Source: Achromobacter spanius (GTDB lineage Bacteria; Pseudomonadota; Gammaproteobacteria; Burkholderiales; Burkholderiaceae_B). From it: a DNA stretch of 64,000 nt. The notes under the pieces were generated by a model that saw only the letters and a program-made list of their open reading frames with translations, made no database searches and was not told the DNA's origin. The DNA is taken from positions 6,138,001-6,202,000 of the forward strand of contig NZ_CP025030.1 in assembly GCF_002812705.1 (NCBI RefSeq), written 5' to 3'. A program made the position numbers and the translations under genes. Positions 18,731 through 27,397 of this stretch are shown here, piece after piece (the stretch's first letter is position 1; each line of letters begins with the position of its first letter).

Positions 18731-20179
18731 ATGTCCGCCCCAATCTCAAACGTACGTCCCGATCCCGATCAGGTCCTGGTCGATATCGCGGACTACGTTC
18801 TTAACTACGAGATCAAGAGCAGCCTGGCGTACGAGACTGCACGCAACTGCCTGATCGACACGCTGGGCTGCGGCCTGGAAGCGCTGGAATACCCGGCGTG
18901 CAAGAAGCTGCTGGGGCCGATCGTGCCTGGCACCGTAGTGCCCCACGGCGCCAAGGTGCCCGGCACGTCGTTCCAGCTTGACCCCGTGCAGGCCGCGTTC
19001 AACATCGGCACGATGATCCGATGGCTGGATTTCAACGACACCTGGCTGGCCGCCGAATGGGGCCACCCGTCCGACAATCTGGGCGGCATCCTGGCCACGG
19101 CCGATTGGCTGTCGCGCACGGCTGTCACTGCCGGCAAGCCCCCGCTGACCATGCGTGACGTGCTGACCAGCATGATCAAGGCGCATGAAATCCAGGGTTG
19201 CATCGCGCTGGAAAATTCCTTCAACAAGGTCGGCCTGGACCACGTGGTGCTGGTCAAGGTGGCGTCCACCGCCGTGGTGGCGCAGATGCTGGGCCTGGAC
19301 CGCGATGAAGTCATCAACGCCGTGTCACTGGCCTGGGTCGACGGCCAAAGCCTGCGCACGTATCGCCACGCGCCGAACACCGGCAGCCGCAAAAGCTGGG
19401 CCGCGGGCGACGCCACCAGTCGCGCCGTGCGCCTGGCACTGATCGCGAAAACCGGAGAAATGGGCTACCCGTCGGTGCTTAGCGCCAAGACCTGGGGCTT
19501 TTACGACGTGCTCTTCAAGGGGCAGCCGTTCAAGTTCCAGCGGCCGTATGGCAGCTACGTGATGGAGAACGTACTGTTCAAGATCTCGTTCCCGGCGGAA
19601 TTCCATTCGCAGACCGCCGTGGAATGCGCCATGAACATCCACGCGAAGCTCAACGCGCTGGGCAAAAGCGCGGACGACATCAAGGCCATCACGATCCGCA
19701 CGCATGAAGCGTGCATCCGCATCATCGACAAGAAGGGCCCGCTGAACAACCCCGCCGACCGCGACCACTGCATCCAGTACATGGTGGCGGTGCCCGTGCT
19801 GTTCGGCCGTTTGACCGCCGGCGACTACGAGGATGACGTCGCGCGCGACCCGCGCATCGACATCCTGCGCGACAAGATCGTCTGCGTGGAAGACCCCGCC
19901 TACACCCGCGACTACCACGACCCGGACAAGCGCTCGATCGCCAACGCGCTGACGGTGGAATTCAACGACGGCTCAAAGCTGGACGAAATCGTCTGCGAAT
20001 ACCCCATCGGCCACAAGCGCCGCCGCGCCGACGGCATCCCGTTGCTGGAAGCCAAGTTCCGCACCAATCTGGCCCGCATGTTCGCGGCCAAGCAGCAACG
20101 CCGCATCCTGGACGTGTCTCTGGACCAAAAAGCGCTGGAAGCCATGCCGGTCCACGAATACGTGGACCTGTACACGTAG
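18731..20179 (+). CDS. prpD: 2-methylcitrate dehydratase (MmgE/PrpD family)
   Basis: This 482-residue protein dehydrates 2-methylcitrate to 2-methyl-cis-aconitate. The family signature is visible in [20 protein letters not shown] near residue 100. Its presence after prpBC without acnD/prpF indicates the cofactor-independent PrpD version of the pathway. The start is ATG 18731 with AGGAGGG upstream. The stop TAG at 20177-20179 lies within the left end of palindromic element B. Confidence 0.94.
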   Translation: MSAPISNVRPDPDQVLVDIADYVLNYEIKSSLAYETARNCLIDTLGCGLEALEYPACKKLLGPIVPGTVVPHGAKVPGTSFQLDPVQAAFNIGTMIRWLDFNDTWLAAEWGHPSDNLGGILATADWLSRTAVTAGKPPLTMRDVLTSMIKAHEIQGCIALENSFNKVGLDHVVLVKVASTAVVAQMLGLDRDEVINAVSLAWVDGQSLRTYRHAPNTGSRKSWAAGDATSRAVRLALIAKTGEMGYPSVLSAKTWGFYDVLFKGQPFKFQRPYGSYVMENVLFKISFPAEFHSQTAVECAMNIHAKLNALGKSADDIKAITIRTHEACIRIIDKKGPLNNPADRDHCIQYMVAVPVLFGRLTAGDYEDDVARDPRIDILRDKIVCVEDPAYTRDYHDPDKRSIANALTVEFNDGSKLDEIVCEYPIGHKRRRADGIPLLEAKFRTNLARMFAAKQQRRILDVSLDQKALEAMPVHEYVDLYT

Positions 20180-20419
20180 GATGGGTGAAGCGCGCGCGAA
20201 CGCTTGCAATGGCGCAATTGCCGAACGCGCGCAACCCATGCGGAACCGGCGCGGGAATCTGTAGGAGGTTCTTGCGGAGGAAGCCTAGTGGGGTTCTTGC
20301 GGCGGCCGCCTAGTCGGGTTCTTGCGGCGGCCCCCTTGTCGTTCACCGTTGCTTGATGGGTTGCGCGCGTTCGGCATTCAGGTTCTTGCGGCGGACTGGG
20401 CGCGCTGCACCCATCCTAC
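20176..20419. repeat. Nested palindromic element B
   Basis: The outer arms are GTAGGATGGGTG (20176-20187) and CACCCATCCTAC (20408-20419). The inner arms are a perfect 21-bp inverted repeat at 20219-20239 and 20356-20376, containing CGCGCGCAACCCAT and its complement. The core holds 25-bp tandem repeats. The TAG at 20177-20179 is the prpD stop codon. Confidence 0.85.
20266..20340. repeat. 25-bp tandem repeat, three units, in core of element B
   Basis: Units at 20266-20290, 20291-20315 and 20316-20340 share GGTTCTTGCGG followed by a variable GGN-rich half ending in CTAGTG, CTAGTC or CTTGTC. Confidence 0.85.
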
Positions 20420-20466
20420 CTATGGCAGCGGCCTTACAATGCGGCTTTCCTCGACGGAGGCTTGCC

Positions 20467-20895
20467 ATGGGCATGCTTTGGGTCAAGACCTTTCACATTG
20501 TTTTTATCGCTTCCTGGTTTGCCGGATTGTTCTATCTGCCGCGCATTTTCGTGAACCTGGCGCAGCAATCGGACGCTTCCGTCCAGGCAACCCTGCTGGG
20601 CATGGCGCGCCGGCTGTACCGCTTCACCACCATTCTGGCCGTGGTCGCCGTTGTGTTCGGCATGTGGCTGTACCTGGGCTACCGCATCGGTGTGGGTCCG
20701 GGCAACGGCTGGATGCACGCCAAACTCTTTTTCGTCTTGCTCGTCATCGGCTACCATCACGCCTGTGGCTTGATGCTGCGCAAGTTCGAACAAGGCAAAA
20801 ACACCCGTTCGCACAAGTTCTATCGCTGGTTCAACGAAGTTCCCGTCTTGCTGCTCTTGGTGGTGGTGGCGCTGGTCGTCGTCAAACCCTTCTGA
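20467..20895 (+). CDS. hemJ: HemJ-type protoporphyrinogen IX oxidase (CopD/UPF0093 membrane protein)
   Basis: This 142-residue membrane protein oxidises protoporphyrinogen IX to protoporphyrin IX in heme synthesis. The family N-terminus VKTFHIVFIASWFAGLFYLP with its conserved histidine is clear, and about four hydrophobic helices follow. YHHACGLMLRKFEQG and SHKFYRWFNEVPVLLLL match the rest of the family. The start ATG 20467 has GGAGG 6 bp upstream. It directly follows palindromic element B. Confidence 0.88.
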   Translation: MGMLWVKTFHIVFIASWFAGLFYLPRIFVNLAQQSDASVQATLLGMARRLYRFTTILAVVAVVFGMWLYLGYRIGVGPGNGWMHAKLFFVLLVIGYHHACGLMLRKFEQGKNTRSHKFYRWFNEVPVLLLLVVVALVVVKPF

Positions 20896-20929
20896 TTCCC
20901 CCTACCTTTGCACATTCGCCAGGATTCGT

Positions 20930-22813
20930 ATGTCCTCTGATGACAAGGACCGCCCGCGCAAGACGCTGACGATCAAAAAAACGGCGCGCGACGCCCATGC
21001 CGAAGAAGCGCCCAAGCGCACCCGCACCGGCGCCCGCGCCAGGCTGGTCGCGCAGATCTCGCGCACCAAAGAAAACGTAGAACGCCAAAAGGATCCTGAA
21101 GGCTACCAACGCCGTCAGGAAGAAGAGGCGCGCCGCAAGCCGGGCGCTGGCGCGCGCGGCCAGTACGAGCGCGGGCAACCGAGCCGTGGCGAAGGTCGTG
21201 GCGCTGCCAGCCGAGGCTCGGCTGAACGGGGTACGTCCGAACGCGGGGGATCTGCACGGGGTGGCTCCGAACGGGGTGGCTCTGATCGTGCTGGCTCCGA
21301 ACGTGGCAGTTCTGATCGTGGCAACTCCGAACGTGGCCGGTTCGATCGCGGTCAGCCCGCCCGTGGGCGTTCCGACGACTCGCGCCGCGACGCCGCGCCC
21401 AGCGCCCGTTCAGGCCGTCCGCCGCAACGCGCGCCGCGCCTCGATGACCAGTACATTGCGCCGGCCACGCCGGTGGGCCGCTTCTACGACCCGTTTGAAG
21501 ATGACGGCCCCGCTCCCGATTTCCAGGCCGAACCGCCCGAGCACACCCCGGAACCTGAATTCACCGAAGCGCGCGACGATTACGCCGACGCGCCGCGCGA
21601 TGACTATCAAGACCGCGCCCCGCGTGTCGAAACCCGCAGCCGCCGCCCGCGCGAAACCCGCCAGGCGGAAGTGTTCACGGTGTTCGCCCCCTGCCCGCAA
21701 GGCCTGGAAGAAGCCCTGACAGCCGAAATGCAGGCACTGGGCTACGACGACGCCCAAGCCGGCCGAGCCGGTTGCTCGTTCACGGCCGACTGGGCAGGCG
21801 TGCAGCGCGCCAATTTGTATTCGCGCCTGGCCACCCGCATTCTGGTGCAGGTGGCGCACGCCGAAATCTCGCATGAAGACGATATCCTGGACCTGGCCCG
21901 CGACACCCCCTGGGAACGCTGGTTCGGCGCCGAACAGACGCTGCGCGTGGACACCTCGGCCATCAAGAGCCCGGTGCAGAGCTTGCAGTACTGCAACCTG
22001 CGCGCCAAGGACGGCATCTGCGACCGCCTGCGCGAGCTGGAGGGCGAACGCCCCAGCATCGATACGGTGCGCCCGGACGCGCGCGTCCACCTGTTCCTGA
22101 CCGGCCATACGGCCACGCTGTACCTGGACACGTCGGGCGAATCGCTGTTCAAGCGCGGCTGGCGCCTGGACAAGGGCGAAGCGCCGCTGCGTGAAAACCT
22201 GGCGGCCGGCATGCTGGCCCTGGCCGGCTGGGACCCCGCCGCGCCGCTGCTGGATCCGTTCTGCGGGTCGGGCACCATCCTGATCGAAGCGGCCTGGATT
22301 GCGCTTGGCGTACCTCCCGGCATTTCGCGCCCGTTCGGTTTTGAACGGCTGCGCGACCACGACGCCTACCGCTGGCGCGACCTGAAGGACGATGCCCGTT
22401 CGCGCATCCTGCCGCAGTTGGACGCGCCGTTGGTGGGCTACGACCTGGACCCGCAAGCCATTGAATTCGCTCAGAACAACGCCGAGCGCGCCTGGCTGAC
22501 GGCCGATTCGATCCGCTTTGAAGTCGGCGACGCCCGCCAGCTGACGGCGCCCGCCGACCACGGCTGGATCGTCACCAACCCGCCCTATGGCGAGCGCATG
22601 CTGACCGAACAGGACGCCGACTTGTGGCGCGACTGGGCCGCCTGCCTGAAACGCAATTTCGCGGGCTGGCAGTTGCACGTCATCACCAGCGACATGACGT
22701 TGCCCAACCAGATGCGCTTGAAGCCCAAGCGCCGCGTACCGTTGTACAACGGTGCGCTGGACTGCCGCCTCTTCGGCTTCGAGCTGGTTGCCGCCGGCTA
22801 CCGCGACGCCTGA
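20930..22813 (+). CDS. THUMP-domain class I RNA methyltransferase (RlmL N-half-like) with RG-repeat extension
   Basis: Residues from about 243 match the THUMP plus methyltransferase half of RlmL, the 23S rRNA G2445 N2-methyltransferase: a THUMP region beginning FAPCPQGLEEALTAE, the SAM site DPFCGSGTILIEAAW near residue 442, and the catalytic NPPYGERM near residue 549. The first roughly 240 residues are an extension: a lysine-rich start, then about eleven five-residue units of the type SERGG/SDRGN (roughly residues 93-150), then an acidic, proline-rich linker. Such arginine-glycine tracts often bind RNA. The RlmK half of E. coli RlmKL is absent. Confidence 0.88.
   Translation: MSSDDKDRPRKTLTIKKTARDAHAEEAPKRTRTGARARLVAQISRTKENVERQKDPEGYQRRQEEEARRKPGAGARGQYERGQPSRGEGRGAASRGSAERGTSERGGSARGGSERGGSDRAGSERGSSDRGNSERGRFDRGQPARGRSDDSRRDAAPSARSGRPPQRAPRLDDQYIAPATPVGRFYDPFEDDGPAPDFQAEPPEHTPEPEFTEARDDYADAPRDDYQDRAPRVETRSRRPRETRQAEVFTVFAPCPQGLEEALTAEMQALGYDDAQAGRAGCSFTADWAGVQRANLYSRLATRILVQVAHAEISHEDDILDLARDTPWERWFGAEQTLRVDTSAIKSPVQSLQYCNLRAKDGICDRLRELEGERPSIDTVRPDARVHLFLTGHTATLYLDTSGESLFKRGWRLDKGEAPLRENLAAGMLALAGWDPAAPLLDPFCGSGTILIEAAWIALGVPPGISRPFGFERLRDHDAYRWRDLKDDARSRILPQLDAPLVGYDLDPQAIEFAQNNAERAWLTADSIRFEVGDARQLTAPADHGWIVTNPPYGERMLTEQDADLWRDWAACLKRNFAGWQLHVITSDMTLPNQMRLKPKRRVPLYNGALDCRLFGFELVAAGYRDA
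21210..21370 (+). repeat. In-frame 15-bp repeats encoding Ser-X-Arg-Gly-X units
   Basis: Roughly eleven imperfect 15-bp units such as TCCGAACGGGGTGGC and TCTGATCGTGGCAAC lie in the methyltransferase gene and encode five-residue SERGG/SDRGN-like repeats. Repeat number may vary between strains. Confidence 0.8.
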
Positions 22814-22821
22814 ACGCACTC

Positions 22822-22858
22822 GGCCCGGACGTTTCTCGCCCGGGCCTACCTCCCCTTT
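22822..22858 (+). terminator. Probable terminator after the RNA methyltransferase gene
   Basis: Arms GGCCCGG (22822-22828) and CCGGGCC (22840-22846) flank an 11-nt loop, followed after a few bases by a C/T-rich tail. The T run is weak. Confidence 0.45.
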
Positions 22859-22991
22859 TCGGGCTTGCCACCACGTTGTAAAAGCGCCGCAACATCGCGC
22901 CCGTATCTTTGCTTATGGTGCCCCGACGCTCGGATTTGGGGCATTATCAGCACCAAGGTGTTGCCACATTGCACCAGCTTGCATCCGCCAC

Positions 22992-23029
22992 TTGCACAGG
23001 CCCAGGGTTAACCCCTATAATTCGGGTTA
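22992..23029 (+). promoter_or_regulatory. Strong sigma-70 promoter with operator-like inverted repeat over the -10 box
   Basis: TTGCAC (22992-22997) and the perfect consensus TATAAT (23016-23021) are 18 bp apart. An inverted repeat, TAACCC (23009-23014) and GGGTTA (23024-23029), brackets the -10 box, and GGGTTAACCC (23005-23014) is itself a palindrome. A repressor bound there would block the promoter. Confidence 0.7.
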
Positions 23030-23071
23030 TCCCTAGTAGCTAAACAACTGAGCAAGCCCGTGGAGGCTATT

Positions 23072-23260
23072 GTGATCAACCCGAACAACACCATCCGCCT
23101 GACCGACGAACTCGAGCGCCAACTGATGCTCCAGGCAATTGAAGAACAATTCCGTCCGCACCCGATGCGGGCGTTGGCCGCAGGCCTGCGTAAGCTGGCC
23201 CACGGCGTGAAGGCCCTGGCCGGCAAGACGAGCGCCAAGAACGCGCACTCCGCCGCCTGA
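23072..23260 (+). CDS. Small protein of 62 residues, function unknown
   Basis: The GTG at 23072 is preceded by GGAGG at ideal spacing; the in-frame GTG at 23060 overlaps that ribosome-binding site and is unlikely. The protein reads INPNNTIRLTDELERQLM in its first half, with an amphipathic helix-like stretch. It ends in a basic, Ala/Lys-rich tail (HGVKALAGKTSAKNAHSAA). No membrane segment or known motif is visible. A consensus promoter in front and two hairpin terminators behind indicate a single, probably well expressed transcript. Confidence 0.7.
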   Translation: MINPNNTIRLTDELERQLMLQAIEEQFRPHPMRALAAGLRKLAHGVKALAGKTSAKNAHSAA

Positions 23261-23306
23261 AGCTTCACCCGGGCCTGAGTTCGCGGCCCGAACGATTTTC
23301 CCCTTG

Positions 23307-23326
23307 GGGGCTGCATAGCCCCTTTT
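23307..23326 (+). terminator. First of two tandem terminators after the 62-residue gene
   Basis: Arms GGGGCT (23307-23312) and AGCCCC (23317-23322) close on a GCAT loop, followed by TTTT. Confidence 0.7.
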
Positions 23327-23330
23327 ATAG

Positions 23331-23358
23331 ACCCGCCCTTACCGGCGGGTTTTTTTTT
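23331..23358 (+). terminator. Second, stronger terminator after the 62-residue gene
   Basis: Arms ACCCGCC (23331-23337) and GGCGGGT (23344-23350) are followed by nine T residues. Confidence 0.9.
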
Positions 23359-23376
23359 GTCGGATAATGCCGACCC

Positions 23377-23895
23377 ATGACGACCGACGCCTACCTCGAC
23401 CAGACTCCCAATCGGCTGCGCCGATTCGCCTGCATGATGTATGAAGCCGTGCTGCTGTTCGGCGTCGTGTTCCTGGCCGGCTACCTGCTGGACACGCTGA
23501 CCCAAAGCAAGAACGCGCTGGAGCTGCGTCCGGCCCGGCAAGCGTGGTTGTTCGTCGCCATTGGCGCCTACTTCGTGCTGTGCTGGCGCCGCCGTGGGCA
23601 GACGCTGCCCATGAAAACCTGGAACATCAGACTGGTGGACCGCGACGGCAACACCCCGAAAATGCCCCGCCTGATCCTGCGCTACGTCTTGGTCTGGCCG
23701 CTGGTGCTGGCCGGCGCGGCCGTCGTGTGGGGCGCCGCCAGCCTGACCGGCTGGCCGTCGGTCGACATGTTCATCGTTGCCGCCCCCTTCACGATCTTTA
23801 TCTGGTCCTGGTTCGACCCTGAAGGCCAGTTCCTGCATGACCGGCTGCTTGGCACCCGGCTGCGCAACGCGCCTGGACGCCAGAAGGCCTCCTAG
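23377..23895 (+). CDS. RDD family membrane protein
   Basis: This 172-residue protein carries the RDD signature: an Arg near the start of the first helix (NRLRRFACMMYEAVLLFGVV), an Asp after it (GYLLDTL), and DPEGQFLHDRLLGTRL at the end. It has about four hydrophobic segments. RDD proteins are membrane proteins of mostly unknown role; some have been linked to ion transport. It starts just after the tandem terminators, so it has its own promoter that I could not identify. Confidence 0.85.
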   Translation: MTTDAYLDQTPNRLRRFACMMYEAVLLFGVVFLAGYLLDTLTQSKNALELRPARQAWLFVAIGAYFVLCWRRRGQTLPMKTWNIRLVDRDGNTPKMPRLILRYVLVWPLVLAGAAVVWGAASLTGWPSVDMFIVAAPFTIFIWSWFDPEGQFLHDRLLGTRLRNAPGRQKAS

Positions 23896-23991
23896 ACGCC
23901 GCAGGGCGAAGGCAGCGCCGGGGGCAGCCGTCACAACAGCGTCACGATAACTTCACACGCCCGTCATGGCCGGCTGGTCTCATTCCCAGAC

Positions 23992-24864
23992 ATGACGACA
24001 GCCCACATGGAAGCGACCGTGAACGAAATCCGCCCCGCACACTGGCGTGCCCTCTGGATTTCCGACATACACCTGGGCACTGCCGGGTGCAAGGCGGAAT
24101 TCCTGCTCGATTTCCTGGACCACAACGATTCGGACACCCTGTATCTGGTGGGCGACATTGTGGACGGCTGGCAACTTCGCAAGCACTGGCATTGGCCGCG
24201 CGCCCATAACGACGTCATCCAGCGCATCTTGCGCAAGGCCCGCAACGGTACGCGGGTGGTGTTCATTCCCGGCAACCATGACGAGTTCGCGCGTGAATTC
24301 GCGGGCTACGCATTTGGCGACATTGAAATCCTGGACGAAGACGTGCACGTCACAGCCAAGGGATTGCGCCTGCTGGTGCTGCACGGCGACCAGTTCGACG
24401 GCGTGATCCAGCACAGCCGCTGGCTGGCGCATCTGGGCGACGGCCTCTACCAACTGGCCTTGTGGATCAACCACCATTTCAACCGGCTGCGGCACCGATT
24501 GGGCCTGCACTACTGGTCGCTGTCGCAGTATTTGAAGCACAAGGTCAAGAACGCGGTGTCCTTCATCACGGATTTTGAAGAGGCACTGGCGGGCGAGGCG
24601 CGCCGGCGCGGGCTGGACGGTGTCGTGTGCGGCCACATCCACAAGGCCGAGCTGCGTGATGTCAACGGCATTCTGTATTGCAATGACGGCGACTGGGTGG
24701 AAAGTCTGTCGGCCCTGGCGGAAACCCACGACGGCCAATTACAACTGCTGGACTGGGCCGCCATCCAGGCCGAACGGCAGACCGACCCTTCTGCCCGCCC
24801 TCCGCGTTCGCTATCGCTTCCTGCCCTGCCGTCTGCCCTGCGCCGCCAAGGCAAACACCCGTGA
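23992..24864 (+). CDS. LpxH-like UDP-2,3-diacylglucosamine diphosphatase family metallophosphoesterase
   Basis: This 290-residue protein has all metal-binding motifs of the calcineurin-like fold: SDIHLGT, GDIVDGW, GNHDE, LHGDQFDG and CGHIHKAE. The spacing resembles the LpxH/YbbF group, which cleaves UDP-2,3-diacylglucosamine in lipid A synthesis. It is longer than E. coli LpxH (about 240) and has inserted helices around NHHFNRLRHRLGLHYWSLSQ, so it may be a paralogue acting on another phosphate ester. The C-terminus ends in a Pro/Ser/Arg-rich tail. Confidence 0.75.
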   Translation: MTTAHMEATVNEIRPAHWRALWISDIHLGTAGCKAEFLLDFLDHNDSDTLYLVGDIVDGWQLRKHWHWPRAHNDVIQRILRKARNGTRVVFIPGNHDEFAREFAGYAFGDIEILDEDVHVTAKGLRLLVLHGDQFDGVIQHSRWLAHLGDGLYQLALWINHHFNRLRHRLGLHYWSLSQYLKHKVKNAVSFITDFEEALAGEARRRGLDGVVCGHIHKAELRDVNGILYCNDGDWVESLSALAETHDGQLQLLDWAAIQAERQTDPSARPPRSLSLPALPSALRRQGKHP

Positions 24865-24993
24865 TAACCCGAATGCGTCCCCATTACGCAACGGGGATAT
24901 TGCAGTTCACGGCCCTCTAGGTCATGCTTGCATCTGAGCCAACGGGCGAGCCGGTCCGTTCACGCAGCTGCAACATGCTTACAACATAGGGCC

Positions 24994-26799
24994 ATGAACG
25001 ACCAATATCAGGCGCTCTACCAATCATTCCGCTGGCTGGTTCCCACCCAGTTCAACATCGCGGAAGCGTGCTGCCACCGCTGGGCATCCAGTAGTCCGGA
25101 TGCGCGGCGCATCGCCATCTACTACGAAGACGAATCCGGCAACCGCGAGGTCTGGACCTATGCCCGCCTGGCCGAAGCCGTCAATCAACTGGCCAACGGC
25201 CTGGTGAAGATGGGCGTGGGCCGGGGCGACCGCGTCGGTGTGGTGCTGGGGCAACGGCCGGAAACGGTTGTGGCCCACATGGCCATCTACACCGTTGGGG
25301 GCGTTGTGCTGCCCTTGTCGGCATTGTTCGGCCCCGAGGCGCTGGAAAGCCGCCTGCGCGACTCTGAAACGCGAGTCGTCATCGTGGACCACGCCTCCAG
25401 CGCCAACCTGCTGGCGGTAAGCGACAACTGCCCCCACCTGCAGCAGATCATCGGAATCGGATTCGCAGACGAGCGCGTGCTGCCCTGGCGCAGCCTGCTG
25501 GCCCGCCAGCCCAACGAATTCAAGGCCATTGCGACCCGCTCGTCGGACCCCGCCATCCTGCTCTACACGTCAGGCACCACCGGCGCGCCCAAGGGGGCGC
25601 TGCTGCCGCATAGCGTGCTGATCGGCAACCTGCCGGGCTTCGTGGCCTCGCAAGACTGGTTTCCCAAGCCCGCTGACGTGTTCTGGTCACCCGCCGACTG
25701 GGCCTGGACCGGCGGCATGATGGATGCGCTGCTGCCCACCCTGTATTTCGGCCATCCCATCGTGGGCACGCGCGGCCGCTTTTCGCCCGAGCGCGCGTTC
25801 GAGCTCATGGAACGCTACCAGGTCACCAACACCTTCCTCTTCCCCACCGCCCTGAAGATGATGATGAAGGCGGTGCCTGAACCCCGCAATCACTACAAGC
25901 TGGCGCTGCGCTCCATCATGAGCGCGGGCGAAAGCGTGGGCGAGACCGTTTTTGGCTGGTGCCAGTCGGCCTTGGGCGTGACGCCCAACGAGATGTTCGG
26001 CCAGACCGAAATGAACTACGTGGTGGGCAATAGCCAGAAGCGCTGGCCTGCCCGCGCGGGCAGCATGGGCCGCCCGTATCCCGGCCACCAGGTCGCGGTG
26101 CTGAACGATGCCGGACAAGCGGTGGCGCCGGGCGAAACCGGAGAGATCGCGGTCAACCGGCTGGATATCCACGGCTATCCGGACCCGGTCATGTTCCTGG
26201 GCTACTGGCGCAATGAAGCCGCCACCCAGGCCAAGTTCAAAGGCGACTGGTGCCTGACGGGCGACCTGGCCACCGTCGATGCGGATGGCTATCTCTGGTA
26301 TGCCGGCCGCGCCGACGACGTTTTCAAGTCGGCCGGTTATCGCATCGGCCCAGGAGAAATCGAAAGTTGCCTGATCGGGCATCCGGCCGTGGCCAACGCT
26401 GCCGTGGTACCCAAGCCGGATGCCGAGCGCGGTGCGCTGGTCAAGGCCTATGTCGTGCTGACGCCCGAGTTCGCCCAGCGCGACCGCGCCGACGTCATCG
26501 AAAACCTGCAGGAACATGTGCGTGAGCGCCTGGCGCCCTACGAATATCCGAAGGAGATCGAGTTCGTCGACGAATTGCCGATGACCACCACCGGTAAGAT
26601 TCAACGCCGTATCCTGCGCCTGCGCGAAGAAGAACGCGCGCGTGCCATGCCCGCGCCTGCCGCGGTTGCGCCTGCCCCTGCCGTACCTACCCCGGCTGCG
26701 CCCTCCCTGGCTCCGGCCGCAGAGCAAGCCGCGGACGTGGCGCCCGCCCAGCCGGCACCATCTTCCCCACCGGGCCCAGAAAAACTATCGGAGACCTAG
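24994..26799 (+). CDS. AMP-dependent acyl-CoA synthetase (acetyl-CoA synthetase-like)
   Basis: This 601-residue protein activates a carboxylic acid to its CoA thioester through an acyl-AMP. The P-loop-like motif YTSGTTGAPKG lies near residue 190, the motif TGDLATVDADGYLWYAGRAD near 422 and the C-terminal lysine motif TTTGKIQRRIL near 530. It resembles short and medium chain synthetases, but the substrate cannot be set. The last roughly 50 residues are an Ala/Pro-rich tail outside the fold. The start ATG 24994 has only a weak AGGG site. It ends 3 bp before the gamma-carbonic anhydrase gene, so the two are probably translated together. Confidence 0.88.
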   Translation: MNDQYQALYQSFRWLVPTQFNIAEACCHRWASSSPDARRIAIYYEDESGNREVWTYARLAEAVNQLANGLVKMGVGRGDRVGVVLGQRPETVVAHMAIYTVGGVVLPLSALFGPEALESRLRDSETRVVIVDHASSANLLAVSDNCPHLQQIIGIGFADERVLPWRSLLARQPNEFKAIATRSSDPAILLYTSGTTGAPKGALLPHSVLIGNLPGFVASQDWFPKPADVFWSPADWAWTGGMMDALLPTLYFGHPIVGTRGRFSPERAFELMERYQVTNTFLFPTALKMMMKAVPEPRNHYKLALRSIMSAGESVGETVFGWCQSALGVTPNEMFGQTEMNYVVGNSQKRWPARAGSMGRPYPGHQVAVLNDAGQAVAPGETGEIAVNRLDIHGYPDPVMFLGYWRNEAATQAKFKGDWCLTGDLATVDADGYLWYAGRADDVFKSAGYRIGPGEIESCLIGHPAVANAAVVPKPDAERGALVKAYVVLTPEFAQRDRADVIENLQEHVRERLAPYEYPKEIEFVDELPMTTTGKIQRRILRLREEERARAMPAPAAVAPAPAVPTPAAPSLAPAAEQAADVAPAQPAPSSPPGPEKLSET

Positions 26800-26802
26800 G
26801 CA

Positions 26803-27324
26803 ATGCCGATTTACCAGCTTGACGACCTGATTCCCCACATTGACCCTGCCGCCTATGTCGCCGACAGCGCCGACATCATCGGCAACGTCACGTTGGAAGC
26901 CGACGTCAGCATCTGGTCGCACGTATCGATCCGGGGCGACAACGACGCCATCCTGATCCGCCGTGGCACCAATATCCAGGAATCCAGCGTCCTGCACGTG
27001 GACAGTGGCTGTCCCATGACGATCGGTCCGAACGTCACCGTGGGCCATCAAGCCATGCTGCATGGCTGCACCATCCACGAAGGCGCGCTGGTGGGCATGC
27101 AGGCCATCGTGCTGAACAATGCCGTGATCGGCCGGAATTGCCTGATCGGCGCGGGCGCGATCATCCCCGAAGGTCGGGTCATTCCAGACAACTCGCTGGT
27201 GATCGGAATCGGCAAAGTGGTGCGCGAACTGTCGGAAGAAGAAATCGACAATTTGCACAAAAACACCGCCCATTACGTGGCGCGCGGCCAACACTACAAG
27301 ACGGCGCTCAAACGCTTGGCCTGA
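26803..27324 (+). CDS. Gamma-type carbonic anhydrase family protein (left-handed beta helix)
   Basis: This 173-residue protein shows hexapeptide-repeat pattern throughout (for example ADIIGNVTLEADVSIWSHV and AVIGRNCLIGAGAII). The metal-binding histidines lie at VLHVDSG and VGHQAMLHGC. It belongs to the YrdA/CaiE group related to gamma-carbonic anhydrase. Activity of this group is often untested. It follows the acyl-CoA synthetase with a 3-bp gap. Confidence 0.88.
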   Translation: MPIYQLDDLIPHIDPAAYVADSADIIGNVTLEADVSIWSHVSIRGDNDAILIRRGTNIQESSVLHVDSGCPMTIGPNVTVGHQAMLHGCTIHEGALVGMQAIVLNNAVIGRNCLIGAGAIIPEGRVIPDNSLVIGIGKVVRELSEEEIDNLHKNTAHYVARGQHYKTALKRLA

Positions 27325-27397
27325 GCCTACCGGGCGGGGCCCGAAGCCCTGCTGGCGACGCGGGAATTGGGCCGCCTGATCGGCTAAGATTCCCCCC

